Positions 1 through 7,453 are shown, counted from the first letter of the stretch. The stretch is 23,364 bases of DNA from Anaerolineae bacterium (GCA_029933115.1 JAOZOT010000016.1:1-23364), one strand, 5' to 3'. Numbers and translations are program-made. The notes: generated from the letters alone by a model not told the origin.

Positions 1-38
1 GCCGAATGCCCTCACAAAACTAAACTGTTACGGGCATT

Positions 39-131
39 GCCCTCGGCCGGCCGGGCGTAATCTGGGAACGAATTTACGGAGGACTGTACCAAGTCTCAGG
101 CCGAGGGCTCTCCAGGCTTGTGCGAGCCCTC
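39..131. promoter_or_regulatory. Structured leader upstream of nnr
   Basis: The 173 nt before nnr hold nested inverted repeats. GCCCTCGGCC (39-48) pairs perfectly with GGCCGAGGGC (99-108), enclosing a smaller hairpin near 79-97. GAGGGCTC (103-110) can instead pair perfectly with GAGCCCTC (124-131). The two pairings share bases 103-108, so they exclude each other, as in attenuators or riboswitches. No U-tract follows the second stem, and the nnr ribosome site (AGAGG near 161-165) is not inside either stem. I recognise no known RNA family, tRNA or SRP RNA here. It could also be a decayed intergenic repeat. Confidence 0.35.
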
Positions 132-173
132 CTTGAATGACATCAAGCAGAGGATGAGGTTGAGAGGTCTGCT

Positions 174-1850
174 ATGAAAGTAGTGACCACGGACGAGATG
201 CGTCGCATCGAGAGAGCAGCCGACGCCGGGGGGCTGTCCTTTGCTACAATGATGGAAAACGCCGGCCGAGCCGTAGCTGAAGCCTGTCAGCAGGACCGAT
301 GGAGGGGATCAAGAGAGAGACGGATTCTGGTGTTAGTTGGTCCGGGCAACAACGGCGGTGATGGGTTGGTGGCGGCCCGCTACCTCCACGATGCCGGCGC
401 CAGGGTGCAGTTGTACATCGGGAAACGGCGGCTGGAGGGCGATGAGAATTACGCCCTCACTCAGGAGCGAGGCATGGCCACAACCAGAGCCGAAGACGAC
501 CCCAACTTGGAATCGCTGAGGAAGTTGCTGCGCGAGGCCGACGTGGTTATTGACGCTGTTCTGGGCACAGGGGTCTCCAGGCCCATAAAAGGTCCGCTGA
601 AGGGTGTGCTGGAGGTTGCTAAAGAGGAAGTCGCTAGAAGAAGGGGAAAAGGCAAAGAGCGGCCGGTCGCCCCCTCCCATCCGTCCCCTCCGCCTGCTCC
701 ATCCAGTCCCCTCGTGGTTGCCGTAGACGTGCCCAGCGGGCTGAACTGCGATAGCGGAGTAGTTGATCCGGCTACTGTGCCGGCCGACCTGACGGTGACT
801 TTTGGCTTTCCCAAGGTGGGTCAATTTCTTTTCCCCGGCGCAGAGTACTTGGGTGAGCTTATCGTGGCGGACATTGACATCCCGTCCTCGCTGGCCGATG
901 ACGTGCCCCTTGAAGTAGCTACCCCACAAATGGTCAGCGAGCTACTGCCCAGACGTCCCCTGAGAGCTCACAAGGGCACCTTTGGCAAAGTTCTGGTGGT
1001 GGCTGGCTCTGTCAACTACACGGGGGCAGCTTATCTGGCCAGCGCCGCAGCCACGCGGGTGGGCGCCGGTCTGGTCACTCTGGCCCTGGCCGAGAGCCTC
1101 CATCCCATCCTGGCTTCCAAACTCAGCGAGGTCACCTTCCTCCTGCTGCCTCACGACATGGGCGCCATTGTACCAGAGGCCATGAAAATCCTCAGGGAGA
1201 GAGTACGCGATTACAATGCTCTCCTCTTGGGTCCGGGCCTGGGGCGCGACAAGAAGACCATCGAATTTGTGCAGCGGTTTCTGGCCAGAGAATGGCACAG
1301 CAAGAGGCCCCGTGTCGGTTTCCTGGCTGCTGCGGAGGGGGGAGCGGAGGAGAATGAGGAGGCCCTGCCTTCATCGGTTATTGACGCCGACGGCCTGAAC
1401 GCCCTGGCGGACAGGCCCAATTGGTGGAAGTATCTTGCAGGGCCCAACGTGCTCACCCCCCATCCTGGTGAGATGGCCAGGTTGGTGGGCTGCAAGGTGG
1501 GTGAGGTTGAGGCCAACAGGATAGGAGCAGCACAGGAGATGGCCGAGCGCTGGCAACAAGTTGTGACTCTCAAGGGGGCCTACACTGTCATCGCTGCGCC
1601 TGAGGGACAAACGGTCATCATCCCATTCGCCAATCCGGGGCTGGCCACTGCTGGCAGCGGTGACGTGCTGGCGGGAGCAATCGTGGGGTTCCTGGCGCAA
1701 GGGTTGTCGCCTTTTGCGGCGGCAGTAGCGGGAGCCTACATACACGGCTTGGCGGGCGACATGGTGCGAAGCAAGATGGGAGACGCAGGGATGGTAGCCG
1801 GTGACCTTCTGCCCGTGTTGCCCTTGGCCATCGCTCGGGTTTCACAATAG
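174..1850 (+). CDS. nnr: Bifunctional NAD(P)HX epimerase/dehydratase (NnrE-NnrD fusion)
   Basis: Repairs hydrated NADH/NADPH in the cytosol. The N-terminal YjeF_N (NnrE) domain epimerises R- to S-NAD(P)HX, and the C-terminal NnrD kinase-fold domain dehydrates the S form using a nucleotide. Visible motifs are GPGNNGGDGL (residues 56-65), VDVPSGLNCDSG in NnrE, and in NnrD LLLGPGLG, DADGLNAL (about 404), LTPHPGEM (about 426) and GSGDVLAG (about 494). The order and the 558-aa length fit the fused family. Two low-complexity stretches look like in-frame insertions: a Lys/Arg- then Pro/Ser-rich linker at about 151-178, and a Gly/Ala/Glu-rich one at about 376-400, just before DADGLN. The ATG is preceded by AGAGG at normal spacing. 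It is the only + strand gene and converges on the ytxH-like gene. Confidence 0.95.
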   Translation: MKVVTTDEMRRIERAADAGGLSFATMMENAGRAVAEACQQDRWRGSRERRILVLVGPGNNGGDGLVAARYLHDAGARVQLYIGKRRLEGDENYALTQERGMATTRAEDDPNLESLRKLLREADVVIDAVLGTGVSRPIKGPLKGVLEVAKEEVARRRGKGKERPVAPSHPSPPPAPSSPLVVAVDVPSGLNCDSGVVDPATVPADLTVTFGFPKVGQFLFPGAEYLGELIVADIDIPSSLADDVPLEVATPQMVSELLPRRPLRAHKGTFGKVLVVAGSVNYTGAAYLASAAATRVGAGLVTLALAESLHPILASKLSEVTFLLLPHDMGAIVPEAMKILRERVRDYNALLLGPGLGRDKKTIEFVQRFLAREWHSKRPRVGFLAAAEGGAEENEEALPSSVIDADGLNALADRPNWWKYLAGPNVLTPHPGEMARLVGCKVGEVEANRIGAAQEMAERWQQVVTLKGAYTVIAAPEGQTVIIPFANPGLATAGSGDVLAGAIVGFLAQGLSPFAAAVAGAYIHGLAGDMVRSKMGDAGMVAGDLLPVLPLAIARVSQ

Positions 1851-1923
1851 TCATCGTTTACAGGCAGGCTTATCTTGCAGCAACCTTTGGCCACCGAAAG
1901 GTGTAACCTGGCATTGTCAAGGC

Positions 1924-1955
1924 AAAAAGGCAGGGAAAAACATCCCTGCCTTTTT
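1924..1955. terminator. Bidirectional Rho-independent terminator
   Basis: A perfect 13-bp inverted repeat, AAAAAGGCAGGGA (1924-1936) and TCCCTGCCTTTTT (1943-1955), encloses a 6-nt loop, with a T-tract on the right and an A-tract on the left. It can terminate in both directions. It lies between the convergent nnr (+) and YtxH-like (-) genes, where such a terminator is expected. Confidence 0.9.
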
Positions 1956-2007
1956 TGCTAAAACGGGGATCGTGGGAGTTCTCAAGGGGAAGATAGTACG
2001 GCTAATG

Positions 2008-2397
2008 CTAGGCTTCCGCCTCAGCCTTGACCTCGGCCGGTCCTCTGGCTTTGGCCAAAAGTTCTTCCTTCTTTTCGACGGCCGCCTTCTTGCCTTCTTC
2101 GATGGCCTCTTCGACGCGCACCCTGGCGTCGGCGATGATCTCCTCTATCTTCTTCCTGGTTTCCTCGGACAGTTCTTCGGCCCTCTTGCGGGCCTCTTCG
2201 GATAGCTCCTCGGCCCTCTTGCGGGCTTCAATAGCTAACTCCCCGGCCCTGGCCTTGAGCTCGATGCCCTTCTCTCTGAGTTGAGCTCTGGTCTCCTCGC
2301 CAGATTGAGGAGCTAAGATCAGAGCGACGGCTGCCCCCACCAATCCGCCAATAACGAATCCGGCAAAGAATTCCAACCCACCATCTCTTTCAGCCAT
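2008..2397 (-). CDS. YtxH-domain membrane-anchored helical protein
   Basis: A small protein with one N-terminal hydrophobic helix (about residues 8-29, Gly-rich, ending in a LAPQSGEETR-type sequence typical of YtxH-domain proteins), followed by about 95 residues of charged Lys/Glu/Ala-rich helix predicted to be coiled or amphipathic. The tail carries imperfect 11-residue repeats around ARKRAEELSEE. YtxH proteins are associated with general stress in Bacillus, but no biochemical role is established, so the function here is unknown. Two ATGs occur six bases apart. GGAGG (2406-2410) is only 2 nt from the first ATG but 8 nt from the second, so the second (2397) is chosen. The neighbouring membrane protein is in the same orientation 53 nt upstream. 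Confidence 0.8.
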   Translation of the reverse strand: MAERDGGLEFFAGFVIGGLVGAAVALILAPQSGEETRAQLREKGIELKARAGELAIEARKRAEELSEEARKRAEELSEETRKKIEEIIADARVRVEEAIEEGKKAAVEKKEELLAKARGPAEVKAEAEA

Positions 2398-2450
2398 TGT
2401 CATTCCCTCCTTTTTGCTTTATGCACTGCTTGTGTCAAACTTAACCGAGA

Positions 2451-2915
2451 TCAGCCTGGCCCTCGCTTGCCTCTACCCTTTGAACGCAGGCCGGTAATGG
2501 CCTGAGCTACCCCTTTGACCGCCCCGACTATGCTGGCCACTGTCATTATGGGCGAGACCACAGTGTCGCTGATGAAGGTGGTCGTACCCCGCACTGTGTA
2601 AACGGTCTCACTGGTGGCATTGAGCACCGGTTTTATCTCCCTCTCCAGAGTCAGGATCAGGTAAATCAACAGAATGGTCACCACTCCCAGGAAAAATATC
2701 ACCACCAGTGTCTCGAAGGCCAGGACGATGATGGCAATATCACGGAGGAAGGTAGTCGTCTGAGGCCGTGAGTAGAGGAAGAACCCCGCTATCACTAAAA
2801 GAGCCACTGTAACCACGACGGCCACAGAAACGATGATAATCATCTTTTGGGCCCGCGGGTCCATTGGAGTTCTGGCCTCCGGGCTCTTCACTTTGCCTTC
2901 AACCTGTTCATTCAC
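2451..2915 (-). CDS. Conserved two-helix membrane protein, unknown function
   Basis: I cannot name this 154-aa protein. It has a charged N-terminus and two strongly hydrophobic segments, at about residues 24-48 and 60-90. An amphipathic C-terminal region follows, containing a long polar helix and a Gly/Ala-rich stretch (IVGAVKGVAQAITGL), with a basic tail. That arrangement resembles DUF948-like or YtxH-partner envelope proteins, and it sits directly upstream of a YtxH-like gene, so a shared envelope or stress role is possible but unproven. Translation most likely starts at a GTG (2915-2913) with AAGGAG 7 nt upstream. The nearby ATG at 2911 is out of frame. An extended -10 promoter lies upstream at 3007-3035. 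Confidence 0.7.
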   Translation of the reverse strand: MNEQVEGKVKSPEARTPMDPRAQKMIIIVSVAVVVTVALLVIAGFFLYSRPQTTTFLRDIAIIVLAFETLVVIFFLGVVTILLIYLILTLEREIKPVLNATSETVYTVRGTTTFISDTVVSPIMTVASIVGAVKGVAQAITGLRSKGRGKRGPG

Positions 2916-3006
2916 CGTTCCTCTCCTTTACCGTAGGGCTCACGCAGCGGGGCCTGGGGAGCCTTCGGCCTGAGCGTTCGACCGAGGGCTTGAGGATGCT
3001 ATTGTA

Positions 3007-3035
3007 ATTATATCACATTTTCAACCACTTAGCAA
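3007..3035 (-). promoter_or_regulatory. Extended -10 promoter for the 2915-2451 gene
   Basis: On the - strand, TTGCTA (3035-3030) is followed by exactly 17 nt and then TATAAT (3012-3007), with TGA immediately before the -10 box, matching an extended -10 (TGnTATAAT). That TGA is also the stop codon of the upstream small gene (3013-3015). The -10 is a perfect consensus; the -35 is weak (4 of 6). Confidence 0.6.
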
Positions 3036-3270
3036 TAAACAGAATGAGCCAACACGTCAAACTGGCCTCGACGACGTGAATCTGGCCAATCATAAAGATT
3101 CCCAGGCCCAGGGTGCTGCCCACCAGTTGGCCCAGTCCGAAACCGACCAGCCCTGCGGCCAGGTAGATAAGGAGGTCCTTGGCAGTCGTGCCCTTCCAGA
3201 CGTGGAATAAAGCTCCATAGGCACTGGCCATAATTATGGATAGAACCAGGGCAGGAGAAGAAAGTGACAA
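3013..3270 (-). CDS. Small three-helix membrane protein, unknown function
   Basis: An 85-aa integral membrane protein with about three hydrophobic segments: ALVLSIIMASAYGALF near the N-terminus, a Gly-rich middle segment (LIYLAAGLVGFGLGQLVG), and a C-terminal segment ending IAKWLKM. I recall similar small proteins in Chloroflexota but know no function. A longer reading frame extends to 3348 but would run 38 nt into mnmA and encodes an unlikely polar head. A TTG at 3270-3268 with AGGAAGG 7 nt upstream starts exactly at the conserved-looking hydrophobic region, so I prefer it. It leaves 40 nt after mnmA. Confidence 0.6.
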   Translation of the reverse strand: MSLSSPALVLSIIMASAYGALFHVWKGTTAKDLLIYLAAGLVGFGLGQLVGSTLGLGIFMIGQIHVVEASLTCWLILFIAKWLKM

Positions 3271-3310
3271 CTTGACACCTTCCTGATTTTCAGGTGTGAC
3301 GCATCTGGGG

Positions 3311-4408
3311 TCAGCTCGCCTTGGCGATGATGCCCCCCCCGAGGACAATCTCGCCCTGGTAGAAGACTACCCCTTGGCCTGGCGTGATGTCCCGCTGAGG
3401 CTCAACAAAGCTCAAAGTGACCCTGTTCCCATCAATGGGAGTGAGGGTGGCTTTCGCCTCCAGTGCTTTGTAACGGATTTTGGCGGTGACCTCCACAGGG
3501 CCGGCCGGTGCTTCTCCCGAGACGAAACTGACCTGGTGGGCTATCAACTCCTGCCGCCCCAGTTCTGCCTTGGTGCCGGCAACGATGGTGTTGCGGGCGG
3601 CGTCTATTTCCAGGACGTAGAGGGCCTCTGGCGCGGCGATGCCCATCCCTTCTCGCTGACCAATGGTGTAGAAAGGCAACCCCTTGTGTTGGCCGATTAC
3701 CCGTCCGGCCGTGTCCACGATGGGGCCTGGCTTGATGGTCTCTGGTGCGTGGGCGCGCAAAAAGCGGCGATAATCGTTGTCGGGGACGAAGCAGAGGTCC
3801 TGGCTTTCGGATTTCCCCGCTATCGGCAGCCCCCGCTCCGAGGCCATAGCTCGCACCTCGTCCTTGGTGTAGTCGCCCAAAGGGAAGAGGAGGTGAGCCA
3901 ATTCTTTTTGGCCCAGCATGTACAGGGCATACGATTGGTCTTTCTGCCTGTCAACGCCCCTCAGCAGTTGGTAATGGCCATTGGCCCGCCTGATGCGAGC
4001 ATAGTGACCGGTGGCCAGATACTGGGCGTCCAATGAGAGGGCCCGACGGAGCAAAAGATCAAACTTGATGTGACGGTTGCAGGCCAGACAGGGGTTGGGA
4101 GTACGACCACCGGCATATTCATGGATGAAGTAATCAACGACGTGCTGCTTGAAATCCTTTTCGTAGTTGATGAGATAGAAAGGGATGTCTAGAATCTGGC
4201 AGACGTAGCGCGCATCCTCCACCGCTTCCGGCGAGCAGCAGCGGTTGGTGGCATCTCCTTCCGCGCCCCCCTCTGCCCAGAGGCGCATCATGACACCGAT
4301 GACTTCGTAGCCTTCCTCGACCAACAAGGCGGCCGCCGTAGAGCTGTCCACTCCGCCGCTCATGGCCACTACGACTCTAGCAGTTCGTCTTTTATCCTTT
4401 ACCCTCAT
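3311..4408 (-). CDS. mnmA: tRNA-specific 2-thiouridylase MnmA
   Basis: Puts sulfur on C2 of the wobble uridine (U34) of Lys, Glu and Gln tRNAs, using ATP and a persulfide relayed from a cysteine desulfurase. With the chosen start the protein has 365 aa, the family norm. It shows the PP-loop SGGVDSS (17-23), the first catalytic cysteine in NPCLACN (Cys107), and the second in SQDLCF (Cys206). The reading frame stays open upstream to 4519, but that part overlaps iscU and has no family sequence. The ATG at 4408 begins about 16 residues before the PP-loop. It overlaps the iscU stop by 17 nt, which implies translational coupling, and no strong ribosome site of its own is visible. Its sulfur source is probably the IscS encoded at 8448-9632. 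Confidence 0.95.
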   Translation of the reverse strand: MRVKDKRRTARVVVAMSGGVDSSTAAALLVEEGYEVIGVMMRLWAEGGAEGDATNRCCSPEAVEDARYVCQILDIPFYLINYEKDFKQHVVDYFIHEYAGGRTPNPCLACNRHIKFDLLLRRALSLDAQYLATGHYARIRRANGHYQLLRGVDRQKDQSYALYMLGQKELAHLLFPLGDYTKDEVRAMASERGLPIAGKSESQDLCFVPDNDYRRFLRAHAPETIKPGPIVDTAGRVIGQHKGLPFYTIGQREGMGIAAPEALYVLEIDAARNTIVAGTKAELGRQELIAHQVSFVSGEAPAGPVEVTAKIRYKALEAKATLTPIDGNRVTLSFVEPQRDITPGQGVVFYQGEIVLGGGIIAKAS

Positions 4409-4775
4409 TGTGTTTACTACGGTAATCCTCAATAGCCTTGTGCAAAGTGCTGGCGGCCAGGTTGGAGCAGTGCATTTTCTTCTCCGGCAGGCCGCCCAGA
4501 GCCCTGGCCACGTCTTCATCGGTCAGGGCCTCGGCCTCGGCCAGGGTCTTGCCTTTGATCATCTCGCTGGCCATAGAGCCCGAAGCGATGGCTGCCCCGC
4601 AGCCAAAGGTACGGAACTTTATATCTGTGATGTGGCTGTTGTCAACTTTGATGTAGATTTCCATCAGATCGCCGCAGACAGGGCTGCCCATCTTGCCCAC
4701 TCCGTCGGCGTCCTCGATGATCCCCACGTTGCGTGGGTTCTGGAAATGTTCGATGACCAGTTCCGAATACTCCAT
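4392..4775 (-). CDS. iscU: Fe-S cluster assembly scaffold IscU/NifU N-terminal type
   Basis: Scaffold on which Fe-S clusters are built from sulfur delivered by a cysteine desulfurase. The 127-aa protein has the three ligand cysteines in standard context: PVCGD (Cys34, with the conserved Asp36), FGCGAAIA (Cys59) and MHCSNLA (Cys103, preceded by His102). The chaperone-binding LPPVK of classical IscU is here LPEKK, so an HscA-dependent release step may differ; no hscA or hscB is seen in this window. It overlaps mnmA downstream by 17 nt and lies 14 nt after the ArsA-like ATPase. A purine-rich ribosome site (GAGGGAG) directly precedes the ATG. Confidence 0.95.
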   Translation of the reverse strand: MEYSELVIEHFQNPRNVGIIEDADGVGKMGSPVCGDLMEIYIKVDNSHITDIKFRTFGCGAAIASGSMASEMIKGKTLAEAEALTDEDVARALGGLPEKKMHCSNLAASTLHKAIEDYRSKHNEGKG

Positions 4776-4789
4776 CTCCCTCGCCCCTT

Positions 4790-5716
4790 TTATCGGAATA
4801 ATACCTTCTCTAACTCTCTCAGCCTCTCTACCCCCTTCATCTCGTAGGCGAAGAGGGGTAGTTGGATGATCTTCATCCGCCCGTCTCCGTACTCATCGGC
4901 CAGCATGTTGATGTACGGTATCTGCATGGCCCTCCTCGCCCGGTGAAACTCACAATCGGGGTTTTGAATGACGTTGTTGATGATCAGATGCCGGATGGTA
5001 AGCCCGTAGCGTTCGAACTCTCTCACCAGTCGCTTGGCCTGGTAGACCCCCAGGGCCTCGGGGATAGTCACCAGGATGAACTCGGTGTTGGCCGGGTCTC
5101 TCATGAAATCTGTGACTTCCTTGGCCAGGGCTTTCCAGCTTTCTATCAGTTCAAGGAAGGGGACCTTTTTCAACTTGAAAGCGTCACGAATCTCGAAGTA
5201 GAATCGGGGAGCCATGCGCAGGTGTGCAATGAACTTGTAGGGCAGGTCGAGAAGGCGCAGCGTGTCGCCGGCCGGGGCTGTGTCCCAGACGATCAGGTCG
5301 TAACGTCCGTCTTTGACCCGTTCCAGGATATAGTCCAGCATGAACTCTTCCTGGATGCCAGGCGCAATGGCCACGTAGTCTATGACTTCATCGTATTCCA
5401 TGTCAATAAGGGTGGAAGCCGCCTCGTAAATCTCTGGACCGAACTTTGCCTTCCACCTTTTCATCACTTCGTCGGGGCTTATTTCCAGGGCATAGAGGTT
5501 CTCTATACCTTTCACCGGTTTCTCCGTCGGCCCCACTTCCATTTCAAATATGTCGGAGAGGGAAGGGGTGAGGTCACTGGAGATGATCAAGGTCCTTCTG
5601 CCCATCGAGGCATAGTGAAGGGCCGTGGTAGCCGAACAGGTCGTCTTCCCCACGCCCCCCTTTCCTCCAAACATGAGCACGCGCTTGCTGGTGTGATCTA
5701 AATCTGAAAGGGACAT
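4790..5716 (-). CDS. ArsA/Get3-family deviant-Walker ATPase, single domain
   Basis: A 308-aa cytosolic P-loop ATPase of the SIMIBI ArsA/Get3 family. Visible motifs are the deviant Walker A GGKGGVGKTT (17-26), the switch I-like SDLTPSLSD (47-55; Get3 has SDPAHSLSD) and the switch II-like DTAPAGDTLRLL (145-156; family usually has GHT where this has GDT). At the position of the dimer zinc CxxC of Get3, it has CEFH (255-258) before RARRAMQ. No arsenic genes are present. Instead it is the first gene of a unit with iscU and mnmA (14 nt from iscU), suggesting a role in metal, Fe-S or sulfur handling, or in client protein delivery. That role is inference. An excellent AGGAGG precedes the ATG. A MinD/Mrp assignment is less likely, given the ArsA-type DTAP...TLRLL motif. 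Confidence 0.85.
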   Translation of the reverse strand: MSLSDLDHTSKRVLMFGGKGGVGKTTCSATTALHYASMGRRTLIISSDLTPSLSDIFEMEVGPTEKPVKGIENLYALEISPDEVMKRWKAKFGPEIYEAASTLIDMEYDEVIDYVAIAPGIQEEFMLDYILERVKDGRYDLIVWDTAPAGDTLRLLDLPYKFIAHLRMAPRFYFEIRDAFKLKKVPFLELIESWKALAKEVTDFMRDPANTEFILVTIPEALGVYQAKRLVREFERYGLTIRHLIINNVIQNPDCEFHRARRAMQIPYINMLADEYGDGRMKIIQLPLFAYEMKGVERLRELEKVLFR

Positions 5717-5762
5717 GAAACCTCCTGACTTTAGTGCTCAAACGTCTCCAAATTAAGGCTCT

Positions 5763-6140
5763 TCACAGGTCACCCAGCTTAGAGATTACTCGCCCGGCCA
5801 ACTTCAAAGTCTTTTTGGTGATAGCGGGTAATCTCGTGACTGTATCATCATAATCTGCCTTGTTTCTATCTTTTCTCAGACGATTCAAGTTCTCTCCCAC
5901 CTCTCTACGCACTTTATCGGGGCTCTTTTTGAACTGGTTTCGCACATATCTGTGAGCTTGCCCCCCAGGCGGGATTGAATGACCCTCTTTATCACGCAAA
6001 TGGTTTCGCGCCTTACAGAAAGCTGCGTAGTAGGCCCGACTGATTGCGGAACGGAGTCTGGCTTCCTGACTTGAGGGGCTTGTCGCTTGCCCGACAAGTT
6101 CTTGCGCCAGACCGAAATACTCTGACCGGTCAAAACTCAT
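5763..6140 (-). CDS. HEPN-like helical protein
   Basis: A 125-aa all-helical protein. It has the sequence texture of HEPN-domain families: an N-terminal helix, then LRSAISRAYYAAFCKARNHL (about 29-48), and a C-terminal LRKDRNKADYDD (about 88-99). HEPN proteins are often RNases or tRNA-modification-linked toxins whose active site is R-x4-6-H. Here the equivalent position reads RNKAD, with Asp where His would be, so catalysis is doubtful or differently built. No MNT nucleotidyltransferase partner is adjacent. Its ATG overlaps the stop of the upstream 178-aa gene by 4 nt (ATGA), so the two are translated together. The DNA is visibly more AT-rich than the flanking sulfur genes, consistent with transfer. 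Confidence 0.7.
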   Translation of the reverse strand: MSFDRSEYFGLAQELVGQATSPSSQEARLRSAISRAYYAAFCKARNHLRDKEGHSIPPGGQAHRYVRNQFKKSPDKVRREVGENLNRLRKDRNKADYDDTVTRLPAITKKTLKLAGRVISKLGDL

Positions 6141-6673
6141 TGGAACTCCACATCAATACAAAGCATCCCTTGCGCCCGGTCTAGTGCGTCCAGCCACCAG
6201 TCCTCATCGAATTGTTCAAGGTTTTCGAGGGCCTCATCCGGGTCAAGGTCTACGGCGACAGACGCTACCAATTGATAGTCGCCGTTTGCTTCTGGATCAG
6301 CGACGACCTCGAGAAAGATCAACGAGTCTGGAAAATAGGTTCTAATCCTGTCGTATGCCTCCAACAACAGTGGGGCAAGGAACGGGTATTTCTCAAGAAA
6401 CCCCAGGACCTCCGCTCGTCGTCTAAAGGAGTATAAGCGCTCAAGCAACTGAAGCGCAGCCCGGTGGACACGGACTGTTGAAGCACCTACTTCTTGCCAG
6501 GTTTGTATCACGTCTGGAGGCTCTTGCAAAGCTACGGTGAAGCTTGGCCACCTCGTCACGTCCACCGAGGCCGCCTTGGGCTCTGGTGGACACCGTGCCT
6601 GCCCGAGCAAGGAGAGCAGAGCCCATTGAGAAGCGGATCGCGTCAATTCTCGGGAATTTACAAGATATGGCAT
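6137..6673 (-). CDS. Unknown protein paired with HEPN-like gene
   Basis: I do not recognise a named domain in this 178-aa soluble protein. The first 65 residues are poorly structured. The rest has a helical segment (VHRAALQLLERLYSFRRRAE), then alternating strands and helices: a hydrophobic strand SLIFLEVVADPE, a second strand YQLVASVAVDLDPDEAL, and an acidic, Trp-rich C-terminus containing QFDEDWWLD, which ends CIDVEFQ. From memory, proteins with this C-terminal pattern occur beside HEPN-like genes in cyanobacteria, but I cannot check this. The ATG follows the upstream TAG with no gap, and GGAGGT lies inside the upstream gene's last codons at 10 nt. The next gene overlaps by 4 nt. The tight three-gene packing implies one functional unit. 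Confidence 0.65.
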   Translation of the reverse strand: MPYLVNSRELTRSASQWALLSLLGQARCPPEPKAASVDVTRWPSFTVALQEPPDVIQTWQEVGASTVRVHRAALQLLERLYSFRRRAEVLGFLEKYPFLAPLLLEAYDRIRTYFPDSLIFLEVVADPEANGDYQLVASVAVDLDPDEALENLEQFDEDWWLDALDRAQGMLCIDVEFQ

Positions 6674-7417
6674 CTATTCTGTTACCTCCTCAAACATTTG
6701 CCTCAGTCGATCCGTGATGCAGGCTTCAAAAGCTTCTTCAACGCGGTTATGCGCAATATCCAACCATTCAAAGACATCGTCTAGCACAACCTCTCCCGGT
6801 TTGACGAGGAAGTAATCGAAATCAAGTATCATGGCAACAGCATTAGGCATCTCAGCGCCGGCATTTGTTAACTCGAGTTTCAAAATATCTCTGAAGCCCT
6901 CGTATGGCACCTGGATTCCCACTATGAATGGGCCGAAATCCTGGGGCAAATTTGGTCCAACAAAAGGTCGAAACTCAAAATAATCTTCCAACTCGATGTG
7001 CTGGTCCGCAACTTCAATGCGGTTGATATACCGTAGCCCCACGCGGTGGATACTCTTGGGGCTTGCCACATCGCAGTAAGCCCTTAGACCTCTTTTGATC
7101 AAAGGTAGGAACTCTTGCCATGAAGGATAGGGCTTCAAATGATTGACAGCCATAAAGTGTGGACCCACCTGGATGAGAGCCTTTTCATCCTCACGCAGGA
7201 ATTGCATTCGATCCGTGGTTTGGACTTGCTGTTCGATTCCCTCTGGGCCGGCCGATATGCTTACAGTAAGCTGCTTAGCCTGACGTCGCTTGGGGAAAGT
7301 GTCCTGCACTTTTTCATATATGAGACCCAGCATGGCGAGATCCCAGGGGGAGTTTGGCTCAAACTGAAACTCGCATAGTGCCTCGACAATCGGAGGGTTT
7401 TTATATTTTCTACCCAT
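6674..7417 (-). CDS. TIGR04255 family protein
   Basis: A 247-aa protein matching the sporadically distributed TIGR04255 family. It opens with YKNPPIVEALCEFQF, and has a central RVGLRYINRIEV, the family's best-conserved feature, plus a C-terminal helix with HNRVEEAFEACITDRLR. No biochemical function is established. The family is patchily distributed and often lies in accessory regions, which suggests a defence, toxin-antitoxin or mobile role, but that is inference. The frame is open to 7540, but an ATG at 7417 with AAGGAGG 9 nt upstream starts exactly at the conserved region; the extra part would run into the palindromic element. It heads the three-gene module and directly abuts the 178-aa gene. 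Confidence 0.8.
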   Translation of the reverse strand: MGRKYKNPPIVEALCEFQFEPNSPWDLAMLGLIYEKVQDTFPKRRQAKQLTVSISAGPEGIEQQVQTTDRMQFLREDEKALIQVGPHFMAVNHLKPYPSWQEFLPLIKRGLRAYCDVASPKSIHRVGLRYINRIEVADQHIELEDYFEFRPFVGPNLPQDFGPFIVGIQVPYEGFRDILKLELTNAGAEMPNAVAMILDFDYFLVKPGEVVLDDVFEWLDIAHNRVEEAFEACITDRLRQMFEEVTE

Positions 7418-7453
7418 TAAATCGGTCCTCCTTAGGCCTTGGTAATGAAACCC

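Noticed and set aside
1..173. Possible tRNA, SRP or RNase P RNA in the left-edge region
   Set aside because: The stems are present, but there is no cloverleaf, no GNAR/GGAA tetraloop motif of SRP RNA and no RNase P core sequence.
2404..2450. TTGACA-like -35 before the YtxH-like gene
   Set aside because: No acceptable -10 box at 16-18 nt spacing.
3296..4036. + strand open frame opposite mnmA
   Set aside because: Antisense to the conserved C-terminal part of mnmA, with no family resemblance.
4409..4519. Upstream extension of the mnmA frame
   Set aside because: It overlaps iscU, has no MnmA-like sequence, and a well-placed ATG exists at 4408.
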